Shown: piece after piece, positions 24,556 to 33,600 of the stretch | How positions within the stretch are numbered: position 1 is the stretch's first letter | Layout: every line of letters begins with the position of its first letter | NCBI GenBank assembly: GCA_964473105.1 | Contig: CAYYNQ010000007.1 | Coordinates: 1-34,197, forward strand | DNA length: 34,197 nucleotides | Source: CAYYNQ01 sp964473105 | GTDB taxonomy: Bacteria > Sumerlaeota > Sumerlaeia > MVZB01 | Direction of reading: 5' to 3' | Position numbers and translations under genes: made by a program | Notes under the pieces: model-generated | The model's input: only the letters and a program-made list of their open reading frames with translations | Database searches by the model: none | What the model was told of the DNA's origin: nothing

Positions 24556-26466
24556 TTATGCTTTTTTCAATTTTGATGCACGCCAGTATCCTGGCAGGAA
24601 TCCGGCTGCCAGGATCAAAAGCGGGATCAGTGCAATATTGATGAATTTTAATTTTGAACCCAAGGCCTCGATGCCCTTGCGCAAGTCATGACGGACCTCA
24701 CGCAACCTTTTTTTGGTTGCGGCTTGTTCTCTCCGGAAATTCTTGATTGCCTGGACTTGGGCTGCGCTGAGGATGGTTCGCTCGTCCTCGTCTCGTCCTC
24801 GTTGCAGTTCATTGAGCTTACGTTGAGCCTCCTCCAGCTTTGCAACCAGTTCCCCCTCCTCTCCCTTGTACCTTTCCTGAGCTTCGATTTCCAGTTCATC
24901 AACACGGGTGAATGGGCGTTGTGACTTTCCTCGGGTACGCAGGCCGATCAGGTCGCTGGACCCAAGCAGGTGCTCAACTGCATTGTTGAGGAGATTGAGG
25001 TTGTCATTGATCTGCAGGTAGAGGTTGAATAGCGGCTGGCGCTGGACAACAAACTGGTCATACGCAAAATCAACATCTGCGAATACAACAACAGCACCAG
25101 GCTCATCAGCGGCAGCAAGGTGGCCTGTGTCTTGTGGTGGGCCCTCCTCCCCTCCCGAGTCCGCAGTGTTGTCAGGCTCGCCGGGAGGTCCGCCCGGGAA
25201 CGCCGTTTCAAATGTTCCGCTAACCCTGACGGCCAGCGGGAAAGACTCATGAAGCGGTTTGAAATCCTTCTTCAGTTGGTCCTCGCCGATTCCAAGCTTA
25301 AGCATGAAGCCATTGAGTTCACCCGCCTTCTCCGTCGACTCGAAGAGTCGCGTGATCTCATAGGGCGCATCGTCCCGAACCTCTAGGATGCCGGCTTGGC
25401 CCACGGTAAGATGTTCGAGTTCACTGGAGATGATTTCATTCTGATTGCATTGACTCTCACGGATCGTGAGGAACGCTGGATGTCGTACCGATCTGTTCTG
25501 CATGGCCATCTGCGTTGCCAAGCTATAGTCACCGAGCACCTTGTCCTTGGACATTTCCAGCCCCCACGCCTTGAATAGCCTTGTCATGGTCGAGTCATAG
25601 GTGGCCTGCATCTGGTTCTGGGGCCCCATGGGGCTGCCAAATATCTCGGCCACACAAAGAGGATCCACCATGATCAGGGCACGTCCCCCGCCAAGAATAA
25701 ACTGGTCGATGGCATACTCGGTATCCTCTTGGATATCCTTGGGATGGATCACCAGCAGCAGGTCGATGTCCTCGTCAATATCTGTGGCGGTGAGATCAAC
25801 GCTGCGGACGTTAAAAAGTTTCTGCAGTTCGCTGATAAACACCCAGGGCTCTGGGGGCGGTTTGCGTTGGTTCATCATCATCGGGTTCATCGGCGCCGAA
25901 CCCATTATGTCGAGCGATGACATTACGCCGATAACCTGTTTCTCGGGGTTTGCCATGCTCGAGATCATTTGTGAGATATCATATTCGAGTCGGTCCTCGC
26001 GTTGCGGGTCGAGGAATCCAATTGCATCGCTAACCCCGACTTCACTCGTGATGGCTAAGCCGAGATAGAGCAGGTCTCCACCAACCCCTTGTGCCGGGAG
26101 GGCCTGAATGCCGTCCTTGATGGCCCATTCCTCGATTTCGCCGTCCGGCTCGGGCTCAAGAATCTCATAGCTGATCATGCCGTCGGAGTGGGCCTGATAC
26201 TGATCCAGCAGGCCCACGATCAGTGCCGCATGCTGTGCTATGATGGGAATGGAATTGAAGGATTTTTTAGAGTAATAGAACTTGATCTTCATTCGGTCAT
26301 CCAGTTTTTCCAGCATGCTTCTGGACCCATCTGAGAGGGTATAGAGCTTCTGTTCGGTCATGTCCATGTTGGCATTTCTCAGGATCTGGCCTGCGATCAG
26401 GTTGATCGCGAGCAGTCCGGCAAGGGCAATAATGAAGATTGTGACGATACCCACTCGTCCATGCAT
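24556..26466 (-). CDS. GldG-like ABC transporter auxiliary membrane protein
   Basis: From ATG 26466 the product is 636 residues. It has a membrane helix (about 6-28), the family opening DMTEQKLYTLSDGSRSMLEKL, a domain with KIKFYYSKK...NSIPIIAQHAALIVGLLDQY, then a GATase1-like fold (DIDLLLVIHPKD, RALIMVDPLC), a Pro/Gly-rich acidic insert, a coiled coil (about 535-605) and a C-terminal membrane helix. This matches the GldG/ABC_transp_aux architecture. The start is decided by GGAGGA (26475-26480), eight bases before ATG 26466; a frame open to 26502 lacks such a site. The upstream permease's stop codon overlaps this ribosome binding site, so the two are coupled. In Bacteroidetes GldG works with GldA and GldF in gliding; in other phyla the role is unknown. 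Confidence 0.9.
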   Translation of the reverse strand: MHGRVGIVTIFIIALAGLLAINLIAGQILRNANMDMTEQKLYTLSDGSRSMLEKLDDRMKIKFYYSKKSFNSIPIIAQHAALIVGLLDQYQAHSDGMISYEILEPEPDGEIEEWAIKDGIQALPAQGVGGDLLYLGLAITSEVGVSDAIGFLDPQREDRLEYDISQMISSMANPEKQVIGVMSSLDIMGSAPMNPMMMNQRKPPPEPWVFISELQKLFNVRSVDLTATDIDEDIDLLLVIHPKDIQEDTEYAIDQFILGGGRALIMVDPLCVAEIFGSPMGPQNQMQATYDSTMTRLFKAWGLEMSKDKVLGDYSLATQMAMQNRSVRHPAFLTIRESQCNQNEIISSELEHLTVGQAGILEVRDDAPYEITRLFESTEKAGELNGFMLKLGIGEDQLKKDFKPLHESFPLAVRVSGTFETAFPGGPPGEPDNTADSGGEEGPPQDTGHLAAADEPGAVVVFADVDFAYDQFVVQRQPLFNLYLQINDNLNLLNNAVEHLLGSSDLIGLRTRGKSQRPFTRVDELEIEAQERYKGEEGELVAKLEEAQRKLNELQRGRDEDERTILSAAQVQAIKNFRREQAATKKRLREVRHDLRKGIEALGSKLKFINIALIPLLILAAGFLPGYWRASKLKKA

Positions 26467-26479
26467 TGTGATGTTCCTC

Positions 26480-27214
26480 CTAGTCGGCTTTCTTCTGTTC
26501 AAGGATCAGGGTGCATGCAGTGATGCCGATGAGAATCAGCGAGACAAAGAACACCAGATCCGTCGTTTTCACCACGCCAAGGCTGATTGAGTTGAAGTGA
26601 GTGAAAAAACTAATCGAGCTGATGGCCTCGATCAGTACGTTAGGCGCCCAGCCCACGAACCAGTCAATCACAACCGGGTATCCCGCAAGCAGAAACAGGA
26701 AGCAGATGACGAAGGTTACGACAAAACTGATGACCTGGTTCTTGGTCAGGGCGGAGATCACGCTTCCGATTGCAAGATAGGATCCGGCCATCAAGAATGA
26801 ACCGAGGTATGCGGTCAGGATGATCCCGTTGTCCGGATTGCCAAGGTGGTTTACCGTGATAAAAAGCGGGAATGTCAGGAAGAGCGCAATTGCTATCAGG
26901 GCCCAGGCTGCCAGAAACTTCCCGACAACGGCCGCGGAGACGTTTACCGGGAGGGTCAATAACAGCTCGATCGTCCCGCTCTTGCGCTCCTCGGCCCACA
27001 ACCTCATCGAGACGGCGGGTACCAGGAACAGGTATAGCCAGGGATGCCAGTTAAAAAACGCGTCCAGCTTTGCCTGCCTCGCCTCATAGAAACCGGCCAC
27101 GGAGAAGGTGAATATTCCACAGAGACTCAGGAATACGGCGATGAACAGGTAAGCCAGCGGGGAGGAGAAATAACTCTGTATTTCCCTGCGGAAGATGGTC
27201 ATGGTGTTCCTCAT
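26480..27214 (-). CDS. GldF-like ABC-2 type permease
   Basis: The 244-residue protein has six membrane segments and the ABC-2/GldF pattern: an N-terminal amphipathic stretch IFRREIQSYFSSPLAYLFIAVF, a first loop with the conserved MRLWAEERKSGTIELLLTLPV (the permease-ATPase contact), and a final ILIGITACTLIL helix. It should pair with the ATPase encoded just upstream. ATG 27214 overlaps that gene's stop by four bases (ATGA), and its own stop overlaps the ribosome binding site of the GldG-like gene. The substrate is unknown. Confidence 0.92.
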   Translation of the reverse strand: MRNTMTIFRREIQSYFSSPLAYLFIAVFLSLCGIFTFSVAGFYEARQAKLDAFFNWHPWLYLFLVPAVSMRLWAEERKSGTIELLLTLPVNVSAAVVGKFLAAWALIAIALFLTFPLFITVNHLGNPDNGIILTAYLGSFLMAGSYLAIGSVISALTKNQVISFVVTFVICFLFLLAGYPVVIDWFVGWAPNVLIEAISSISFFTHFNSISLGVVKTTDLVFFVSLILIGITACTLILEQKKAD

Positions 27215-28182
27215 ATCTTCACCTCCCGTTCCTTCTGCCCTTTTGTCAGATCACGGAACACCTCGTCGAGGCGTCCCTGCTCAATGTGCAGTTCATCTAC
27301 CTGCCAGTTTTTTTGTCGGGTCAGTTCCGAGATGTCGGCCGCGACGGCCTGGTTTGGCTTGGGAAATACTCGGTAACGGCATGCCCCCCCGGCAGTGCTG
27401 TTTTCCAGCGTTTCCACGGAGCCGGAATTGACCAGTCCCTCCAGCGCTTGCTTTACCCCGCTGATATCCTGGCCATGGATTGTCAGCGTAACGGCACCAT
27501 GCCATGAGGATTTTTGCTTCAACTCATCGGGCGTGCCATCGGCGACAAGCTGTCCGCCCGAGATCACAACGGCACGGCTGCAGATGGCCTCCACCTCCTC
27601 GAGGATGTGAGTTGAGAGAATGATTACCTTGTCGCTGGCCATCCGGGATATCAGATCCCGAACCTCATGTTTCTGGTTGGGGTCAAGCCCATCGGTTGGT
27701 TCGTCCATGATCAGGACTTTGGGATCATGAATCAGGGCTTGGGCGAGACATGTTCTGCGTTTATAGCCCTTTGAAAGGGTTTCGAAGCTCTGGTGACGGA
27801 CGCTCTTCAGCGCGCACATGTCAATGACCCGTTCAACCGCGGTGATGAGATCATGGCCTCTCATCCCGCGCATTTGGCCTACGAATTTCAGGAAACTCAG
27901 GACCGTCATTTCACCATAGGCGGGGGCACTTTCGGGCAGGTAGCCAACAACAGAACGGACCTCCAATGGATCCTCCACGACATCGTTCCCGCAGATTTTT
28001 GCCGTCCCTGAGTCCGGGGCGAGGAAACAGGTCAGCATCTTCATCGTCGTGGATTTGCCGGCACCGTTGGGTCCCAGAAACCCAAGAACCTCACCTTGGC
28101 CGACAGAGAAACTCAGATTTTTGACGGCGACAATAGAGCCGAATCGCTTCGACAGGCTCACCGTTTCGATCGTTGTTGTCAT
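27211..28182 (-). CDS. GldA-like ABC transporter ATP-binding protein
   Basis: The 323-residue ATPase has Walker A GPNGAGKST (37-45), a Q-loop region LPESAPAYGEMTV, where Pro-Glu replaces the usual Gln as in many GldA/CcmA-type proteins, a modified signature LSKGYKRR (136-143), Walker B VLIMDEP (156-162), D-loop GLDP and switch His192. A C-terminal extension (about 230-323) is typical of the GldA/YxlF group. It powers the GldF-like permease encoded next. A promoter with a palindromic -35 region lies about 135 bases upstream, and this is the first gene of the four-gene module. Confidence 0.95.
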   Translation of the reverse strand: MTTTIETVSLSKRFGSIVAVKNLSFSVGQGEVLGFLGPNGAGKSTTMKMLTCFLAPDSGTAKICGNDVVEDPLEVRSVVGYLPESAPAYGEMTVLSFLKFVGQMRGMRGHDLITAVERVIDMCALKSVRHQSFETLSKGYKRRTCLAQALIHDPKVLIMDEPTDGLDPNQKHEVRDLISRMASDKVIILSTHILEEVEAICSRAVVISGGQLVADGTPDELKQKSSWHGAVTLTIHGQDISGVKQALEGLVNSGSVETLENSTAGGACRYRVFPKPNQAVAADISELTRQKNWQVDELHIEQGRLDEVFRDLTKGQKEREVKI

Positions 28183-28316
28183 TGAGAATATCCCCTTCGA
28201 ACTGGTTCAGTGTCCAACAGGATTCAGCCTGAATATACCAAACATAATGTAGAACGATATCCATGGGCTGCCAAGTTCCCACATGACATACGCTTGTTGG
28301 CACACTTAGGGCTAAA

Positions 28317-28343
28317 ATTATACAAAATTTCTTGATACGTCAA
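28317..28343 (-). promoter_or_regulatory. promoter of the gldA-gldF-gldG-DUF4340 operon
   Basis: On the minus strand TTGACG (28338-28343) and a perfect TATAAT (28317-28322) are separated by 15 bases, somewhat shorter than the optimum. The start would lie near 28310, about 130 bases before the ATPase start codon. Sequence and location are the best promoter match in the window. Confidence 0.5.
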
Positions 28344-28344
28344 G
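28331..28344. promoter_or_regulatory. inverted repeat CTTGA-TACG-TCAAG over the -35 element
   Basis: Five-base arms (28331-28335 and 28340-28344) flank a four-base centre and cover the -35 hexamer of the ABC operon promoter, a typical operator position. No adjacent regulator gene is present. Confidence 0.35.
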
Positions 28345-28533
28345 ACCCTGAAATAGTTTTTTAGTTTTTTTCAAGGGACCGTTCGGGTGATCTGGGTTAG
28401 ACTTGGGCTGGGAAAACCGAAGCGGATCAAATTCTATAATTTTGATATAAAATAGTTTACACGGTTCTGGAATACGTTCTGAATTTTTTGCTGCTATTGA
28501 CCCCCTTTCGGTAAACGGGTTCGGGATTTTCTC

Positions 28534-30192
28534 TCAGGGTAGTGAATCGGCCCGTTCGTCTAATTGACCCAGTTTTTGGGCGATTTCTTCCCGGTCGGTG
28601 ATGCCGGGGTGCTTGAGGTATTTTCGCAGTGCTTTCGCAGCCTCGGCAAATCGCCCCTGAATCTGGAGCAAGTTAGCACGGTGTCGGTGAATCTCATGCA
28701 AACCCGGGCCTAGTTCCAGCGCCCTGAGGAATGCCGGGTCGGCTTCGACTTGCCTGTCATTGATGAAAGTCGCGTTCAACCCGACCCAATCCCAACCCAA
28801 AGCATGCGAAGGCTGGAGGCGGATCGCTTTTCGGGCATGTCGGAGCCCCGCCTCGAAGTCCCTGAGATGGTAATATTCCCTCGACAGGTTGATATTTCCC
28901 CGCCAACTCTCCGGGAAGCGGTCTACAGTCCAGCGGGCCAACTGAAACGGATTCCTCCATGCCGGTGCATAATTCCAGGAACCCGCTATCAGGAGGATAA
29001 TTAAAATGCATTTCGAGGCGGGCCGGTAACGGGCCAAGGTTCGGTTTGGATGATTCAACAAGCGGACGACCAGCCATCCAAGCCCGAGGCATGCGCATGT
29101 AGACGGAAAATACCACAGTCTTTCAGCCATCGAGACGCCGATCACAAAGGCCAAATTACTGGTCAGGAGCCAGGAAAGCAGGCCGGCGAGGAACAGTATC
29201 CAGCCCGATTTGTGCTGTCGTGCATTTCGAATACACCATGTTGTGACAAGAAGGATCAGGACAAAACCAGTCCAACTCAAGCCCCAACCCCAGCCTTGAT
29301 CAAGCGGGACAGACTCCGAGGAGTAATCTGGGGCTAGTTGAATCGGCAGGATTAGCCTGCTTGACGCATAACCGAAGATTCCCAGCACGGCCGGCAGGCG
29401 TTCTTCAAATGGCATGGTTGCGAGGACATTTTCATATTCCGGGATTGAGGAGGCAGGCTCGATCAAGCCTCCAGTGACAACATGTTTGCATTGCAGGAAT
29501 ACCGCCAGCATCACTAGATTCAGACCCAGTGTTGCATAGTAACTGTTCCAGGTCGTGCGGGCACTTTGTCGCCTGTTTTCATGCGCGGGGTAGCCTCCTG
29601 TCAATTTCAGGCAGATCAGTCCGGTCACCAGGGGATAGATGACCGCGCTTTCCTTGGAGCAAACAGCTAATGCGTAGCAGACGGGCTGAATCCAGATGTT
29701 ATGTCGCCAGCGTGGATTTGAGGCGTAGCTCAGGCAGCCCAGAAGCATCCAGAAGCATGCCAGTATTTCAGTTCGTCCCACGACTTGATGCACTGCCTCG
29801 CTGTGCAGCGGATGTACCGTGAAAATGAGGGATCCGAGTAGCGCTGATGAAGCGCCAAACCCGATTTTCAAGGCTACCCGGAAAAGCAGGTAGCCAGTGA
29901 GGCAGTGCATAAGGATATTGATCAGGTAAAATACCCAGGTCTGGCCGGGATGCATCGCCTTTTGAGCCAGGATGCTGATTCGTGTCAGTGGGCGCCAAAG
30001 GTTCTTTTCATGGCTGGTCGGCCACCATGGCCGGGCCGTTGCGGATAACCAGTCACTTAAATTTGAAGGTACATCCAAGTTTTCCACCTGAGGCACATCG
30101 TCGTAACAGAACTGGTTGAACAGCGCAGGCTGAAATGCAATGAATCCTGATATCAGAATGAGAAGTAATGAGTGCCTGGTGATTTGGATCAT
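28534..30192 (-). CDS. TMTC-like GT-C membrane glycosyltransferase with C-terminal TPRs
   Basis: The protein has about 9-10 membrane segments. GT-C features of the TMTC/DUF1736 type are visible: an early luminal/periplasmic loop with FCYDD (Asp pair near residues 33-34 counting from TTG 30198), WRPLTRIS, HPLHSEAVHQVVGRTEILAC (about 129-148) and CSKESAVIYPL (about 180-190). The last about 140 residues contain TPR units (EYYHLRDFEAGLRHARKAIRLQPS; HRHRANLLQIQGRFAEAAKA). Eukaryotic TMTC proteins are O-mannosyltransferases using lipid-linked mannose; bacterial members are mostly uncharacterised, so a role in periplasmic protein or lipid glycosylation is inferred. ATG 30192 is preferred to TTG 30198. 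The gene is on its own, 351 bases upstream of the ABC operon and divergent from the beta-helix gene. Confidence 0.85.
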   Translation of the reverse strand: MIQITRHSLLLILISGFIAFQPALFNQFCYDDVPQVENLDVPSNLSDWLSATARPWWPTSHEKNLWRPLTRISILAQKAMHPGQTWVFYLINILMHCLTGYLLFRVALKIGFGASSALLGSLIFTVHPLHSEAVHQVVGRTEILACFWMLLGCLSYASNPRWRHNIWIQPVCYALAVCSKESAVIYPLVTGLICLKLTGGYPAHENRRQSARTTWNSYYATLGLNLVMLAVFLQCKHVVTGGLIEPASSIPEYENVLATMPFEERLPAVLGIFGYASSRLILPIQLAPDYSSESVPLDQGWGWGLSWTGFVLILLVTTWCIRNARQHKSGWILFLAGLLSWLLTSNLAFVIGVSMAERLWYFPSTCACLGLGWLVVRLLNHPNRTLARYRPASKCILIILLIAGSWNYAPAWRNPFQLARWTVDRFPESWRGNINLSREYYHLRDFEAGLRHARKAIRLQPSHALGWDWVGLNATFINDRQVEADPAFLRALELGPGLHEIHRHRANLLQIQGRFAEAAKALRKYLKHPGITDREEIAQKLGQLDERADSLP

Positions 30193-30656
30193 TCCCAAGG
30201 GGTGTTTCTATGATTTCCCACGTGACGGCTAAGCCATCATCCGTCGCAGGCCTCGGATCCGGGGGATTGGATGATTGATGCAACAGGGGTATGGATTTGA
30301 ATGATGACACCGGCTCGCTGTTGGTCTGCTCATGGCGGGCCCAGCAACCTTTTGCGAGGATTTCATCCACCTCACCGGGTCTGATCACCTTCGTTTTGTC
30401 TGCGAGAGTCCTCTTTTAAATGCGATCATCCACTTTATACTCCCCCTTTTTGGTGACGGAACATATTCTGTAATCATGGATTCTCCCGGCCATGGCAAGC
30501 CGTGCAGACGCCTCCCTATTCATGTGTCGAGGCATCATTTACAGGTCTTCAGATACGATATTGTTTTCGGGTAAATCAAGCCGGATGCTATCATAAAGCA
30601 ATGGAATTGCAGTGTAAACCGAACAATTGGGTGTCGCCTGTGCAGGGTAGATCCTC
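30193..30656. other. divergent intergenic region, no gene seen
   Basis: The gap of about 460 bases separates the minus-strand TMTC-like gene and the plus-strand beta-helix gene. Short open frames (for example 30332-30574 plus, 30053-30388 minus) lack ribosome binding sites and family features. TGTAATCAT near 30470 could be an extended -10 for the beta-helix gene, but no good -35 is in place. Confidence 0.4.
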
Positions 30657-33600
30657 ATGGGTCCTGACATGCTGTCTATATTGAACATGATCCTGTTTTT
30701 CAGGCCCGTTCCAGTTTTTGGAATGAATGCGAATCGATTCCTTCGGGTTCGATGGCTCCGGCATTTAGGGTTGATTTCATCAGCTTTGCTCAAAGTCGCG
30801 GTTTTGTCGAGTAGCTGCTGGCCGGGAACACTGGTTGTCGATGATGATTTACAGCAGGCCCCGGATGCGTCCTACACCGTCATTCAGGATGCCATCGATG
30901 ATGCGACTGATAATGATGAAATCGTTGTGCATCCAGGCCTCTACTTCGAGAAGATCCGGTTTTCAGGGAAGGATCTTTACCTGCATTCCAAGGACCCGGG
31001 TGACCTTCAGGTTGTTCAATCAACGGTCATAGACGCACAATATTCCGGCCCCGTTGTGACATTCTCAGGTTTTGAGTCCCCCTCATGCCGTATTGAGGGG
31101 TTCACATTGACCCATGGTTCGGCTGAAAACGGTGCAGGTATTCTGGGTGGTGCCGGTGGTCGGCCAACATATGCACAAATTTTGCGAAACAGGATTGTTC
31201 TCAATTTCGCCTCCGGACAGGGTGGTGGAATCTATTTTGTGGAAGGATTGATCGAGAACAACACGATCGAGATGAATCGGGCAGACATGGGCGGTGGCAT
31301 GAGCCTGTGTATTGGGATTATTCGCAACAACCTGGTTCAGAACAACCATGCACAAAATGGAGGAGGCCTGCATAATTGCGGGGGGTCGGTTGACAGGAAC
31401 ACGATCGCCATGAATAGCGCAACCATGCAGGGTGGGGGGCTGTACCGCTGTATCAGCGAAATTTTCGGGAATATCATTGAGTACAACACCGCCGTGGAAG
31501 GAGGTGGTTTGGCCCTGTGCAGCAACCTCATTCAAGATAACGTCATCCGGCTCAACAACGCAAACCTCGGTGGTGGGCTCTACAGCTGCAAGCGCAAGAT
31601 ATCGGGAAATCGAATCGAAAAAAATACCGCTGAATCAGGGGCAGGTTTCTATGCATGCGATGGTCCCATCCAGAACAATCTCATCATTGGGAATATAGCA
31701 GCACTTGACGGTGGTGGTTGTTACAGATGTCCCGGTGGGCTGCTTGATAACCTGATTGAGAGTAACCGCGCGGGTAATGAAGGGGGAGCCTTGTATGAAT
31801 GCCACGGCTTGATCGGGAATAACCATGTGTATGACAATTCCGCGAAATTCGGGGGAGGTTTCAGCCGATGTCAGGGCCGGATCCAGAACAGCCGCTTTGA
31901 ATCCAATGAGGCCGTGGAAGGAGGCGCACTTTACCGGTGCAAAGGCATTCTCCAGAACAGCCTTTTCCAAGGCAACCGTGCGGAGCTTGGCGCGGCGTGT
32001 TATGGGTGGAACGGTGTTGTCCGCCAGAACACCTTCTCATACAATCGAGCCCTGGGTGGAGGGAGAGGTAGTGCACTTTGGATGACCGCGGGGACGTTGG
32101 TCCATGCCAATATTTTTTATGGTCATACTGGACAGGTTCTTTCTGGTCCAGCCGGGTTTCGTGGCGCAGCCCAAAATAGAATTCTTGAGAACTGTTTTCA
32201 TCTGAATGCGGACGGGGTATTTGTCGAGGACAGGCCGGGTACGGAGGGTTCCACAATCCAGACCGCACTGCAACTCGATACCATCTTTTCATGGAGCCGG
32301 GACAATTTCGATGCAGACCCTTTGTTTGTCCAGCCTGCGGGGCCTGACATGGATCCCGGAACCGTACAAGACAATGATTTTCATCTCCAGGCCGGCTCTG
32401 CCTGTGTCGACCGCGGTACCTTTCATGCCTTCTCGATCATTCCCGTCCACGACCTTGATTCCAATAGCCGAATCTCGGGTCCGCAGACCGACACGGGATG
32501 TTTTGAGTTTGGCAGTGGACCTGACCAGGATGGTGACGGTTTTATGGATTCGGATGAGGCCGTGGCCGGAACCAATCCCGATCTTGCGGATACCGATGGT
32601 GACGGATTGATCGACGCACTTGAGGTTTTCCGTGGCGGGTCGCCCTTGAGGGCGGACATTGGCAGGGGGTTGGAGGTCCCCGGCGATTACGCCGGTCTTC
32701 AGGAGGCCATGATCCTGGGTTATCACGGGGAGACGATCTTGGTTGATCCCGGACATTATTATGAATCCATCATTTCTCCCGGACGGCGTCTGCACGTGCT
32801 GGGGAGGCACGTTCCCTACGACAGGACTGCAAGCGCCAATGACCGTGAACCGCTGCCAGAGGCTAGTGTCATCGATGCCTTTAGGATTGGCTCCGTACTG
32901 ACCTGTCTTGGAAGCGAAGATGAGGACTTCATCATCGAGAACATGGTTTTGATGAATGGGAAGTCCGACATTGGCGGGGCCGTGTCGGGTCAGGGTTCAT
33001 TTGTCACACTTGTCCGGAATCTGGTCACCAGTAACACGACGGTTGTCGGCGGGACGATCGAAGATACCCGTGGTATGGTCACCGATAACCAGATCCAGTT
33101 CAATACAGCCGGGGAGGGTGGGGGTATTCGGGAAACCCATGGCCTGATATCCCGGAACACGATTTATCGAAACAGATCCAATATTGGGGGAGGGGTGTTT
33201 CGTGCCTTCGGACCCGTCACAAAAAACATGATAACGAGCAATACGGCAACAAGTCTCGGCGGGGGTCTTTTTTCATGTGAGGATATGGTGACGAGCAACA
33301 CGATCGAGTTCAATCTTGCGGATGCGGGTGGTGGAATCAGCAACTGCCTGCGTCTTGTCAGCGGAAACCGTGTCTGCCATAACCGCGCAATTTCCGCAGG
33401 GGGTGGGGTTTATCGGTGCAGTGACCGGGTCGAGAATAACCTGATCCTGGGGAATGAGGCCGATAACGGCGGCGGGTTGTTCCAGTGTCGGGCCGATATT
33501 CGAGGAAATACCGTGACGCTAAACATTGCGCGGATCGACGGGGGCGGACTGGCTGATTGCGATGGCTTGATCGAAAACAACCGGATTGAATCGAATCACG

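Larger units (their letters stand above)
28183..28533. other. AT-rich intergenic region upstream of the ABC module
   Basis: This 351-base gap between two minus-strand genes is clearly more AT-rich than its surroundings (28311-28510). It holds the promoter described at 28317-28343 and further A/T runs around 28430-28460 (TATAAT and TATAAA-like boxes without good partners). I see no gene or strong terminator. Confidence 0.5.

Noticed and set aside
30199..30656. Short open frames in the divergent gap before the beta-helix gene
   Set aside because: They overlap one another on opposite strands, lack ribosome binding sites and resemble nothing.
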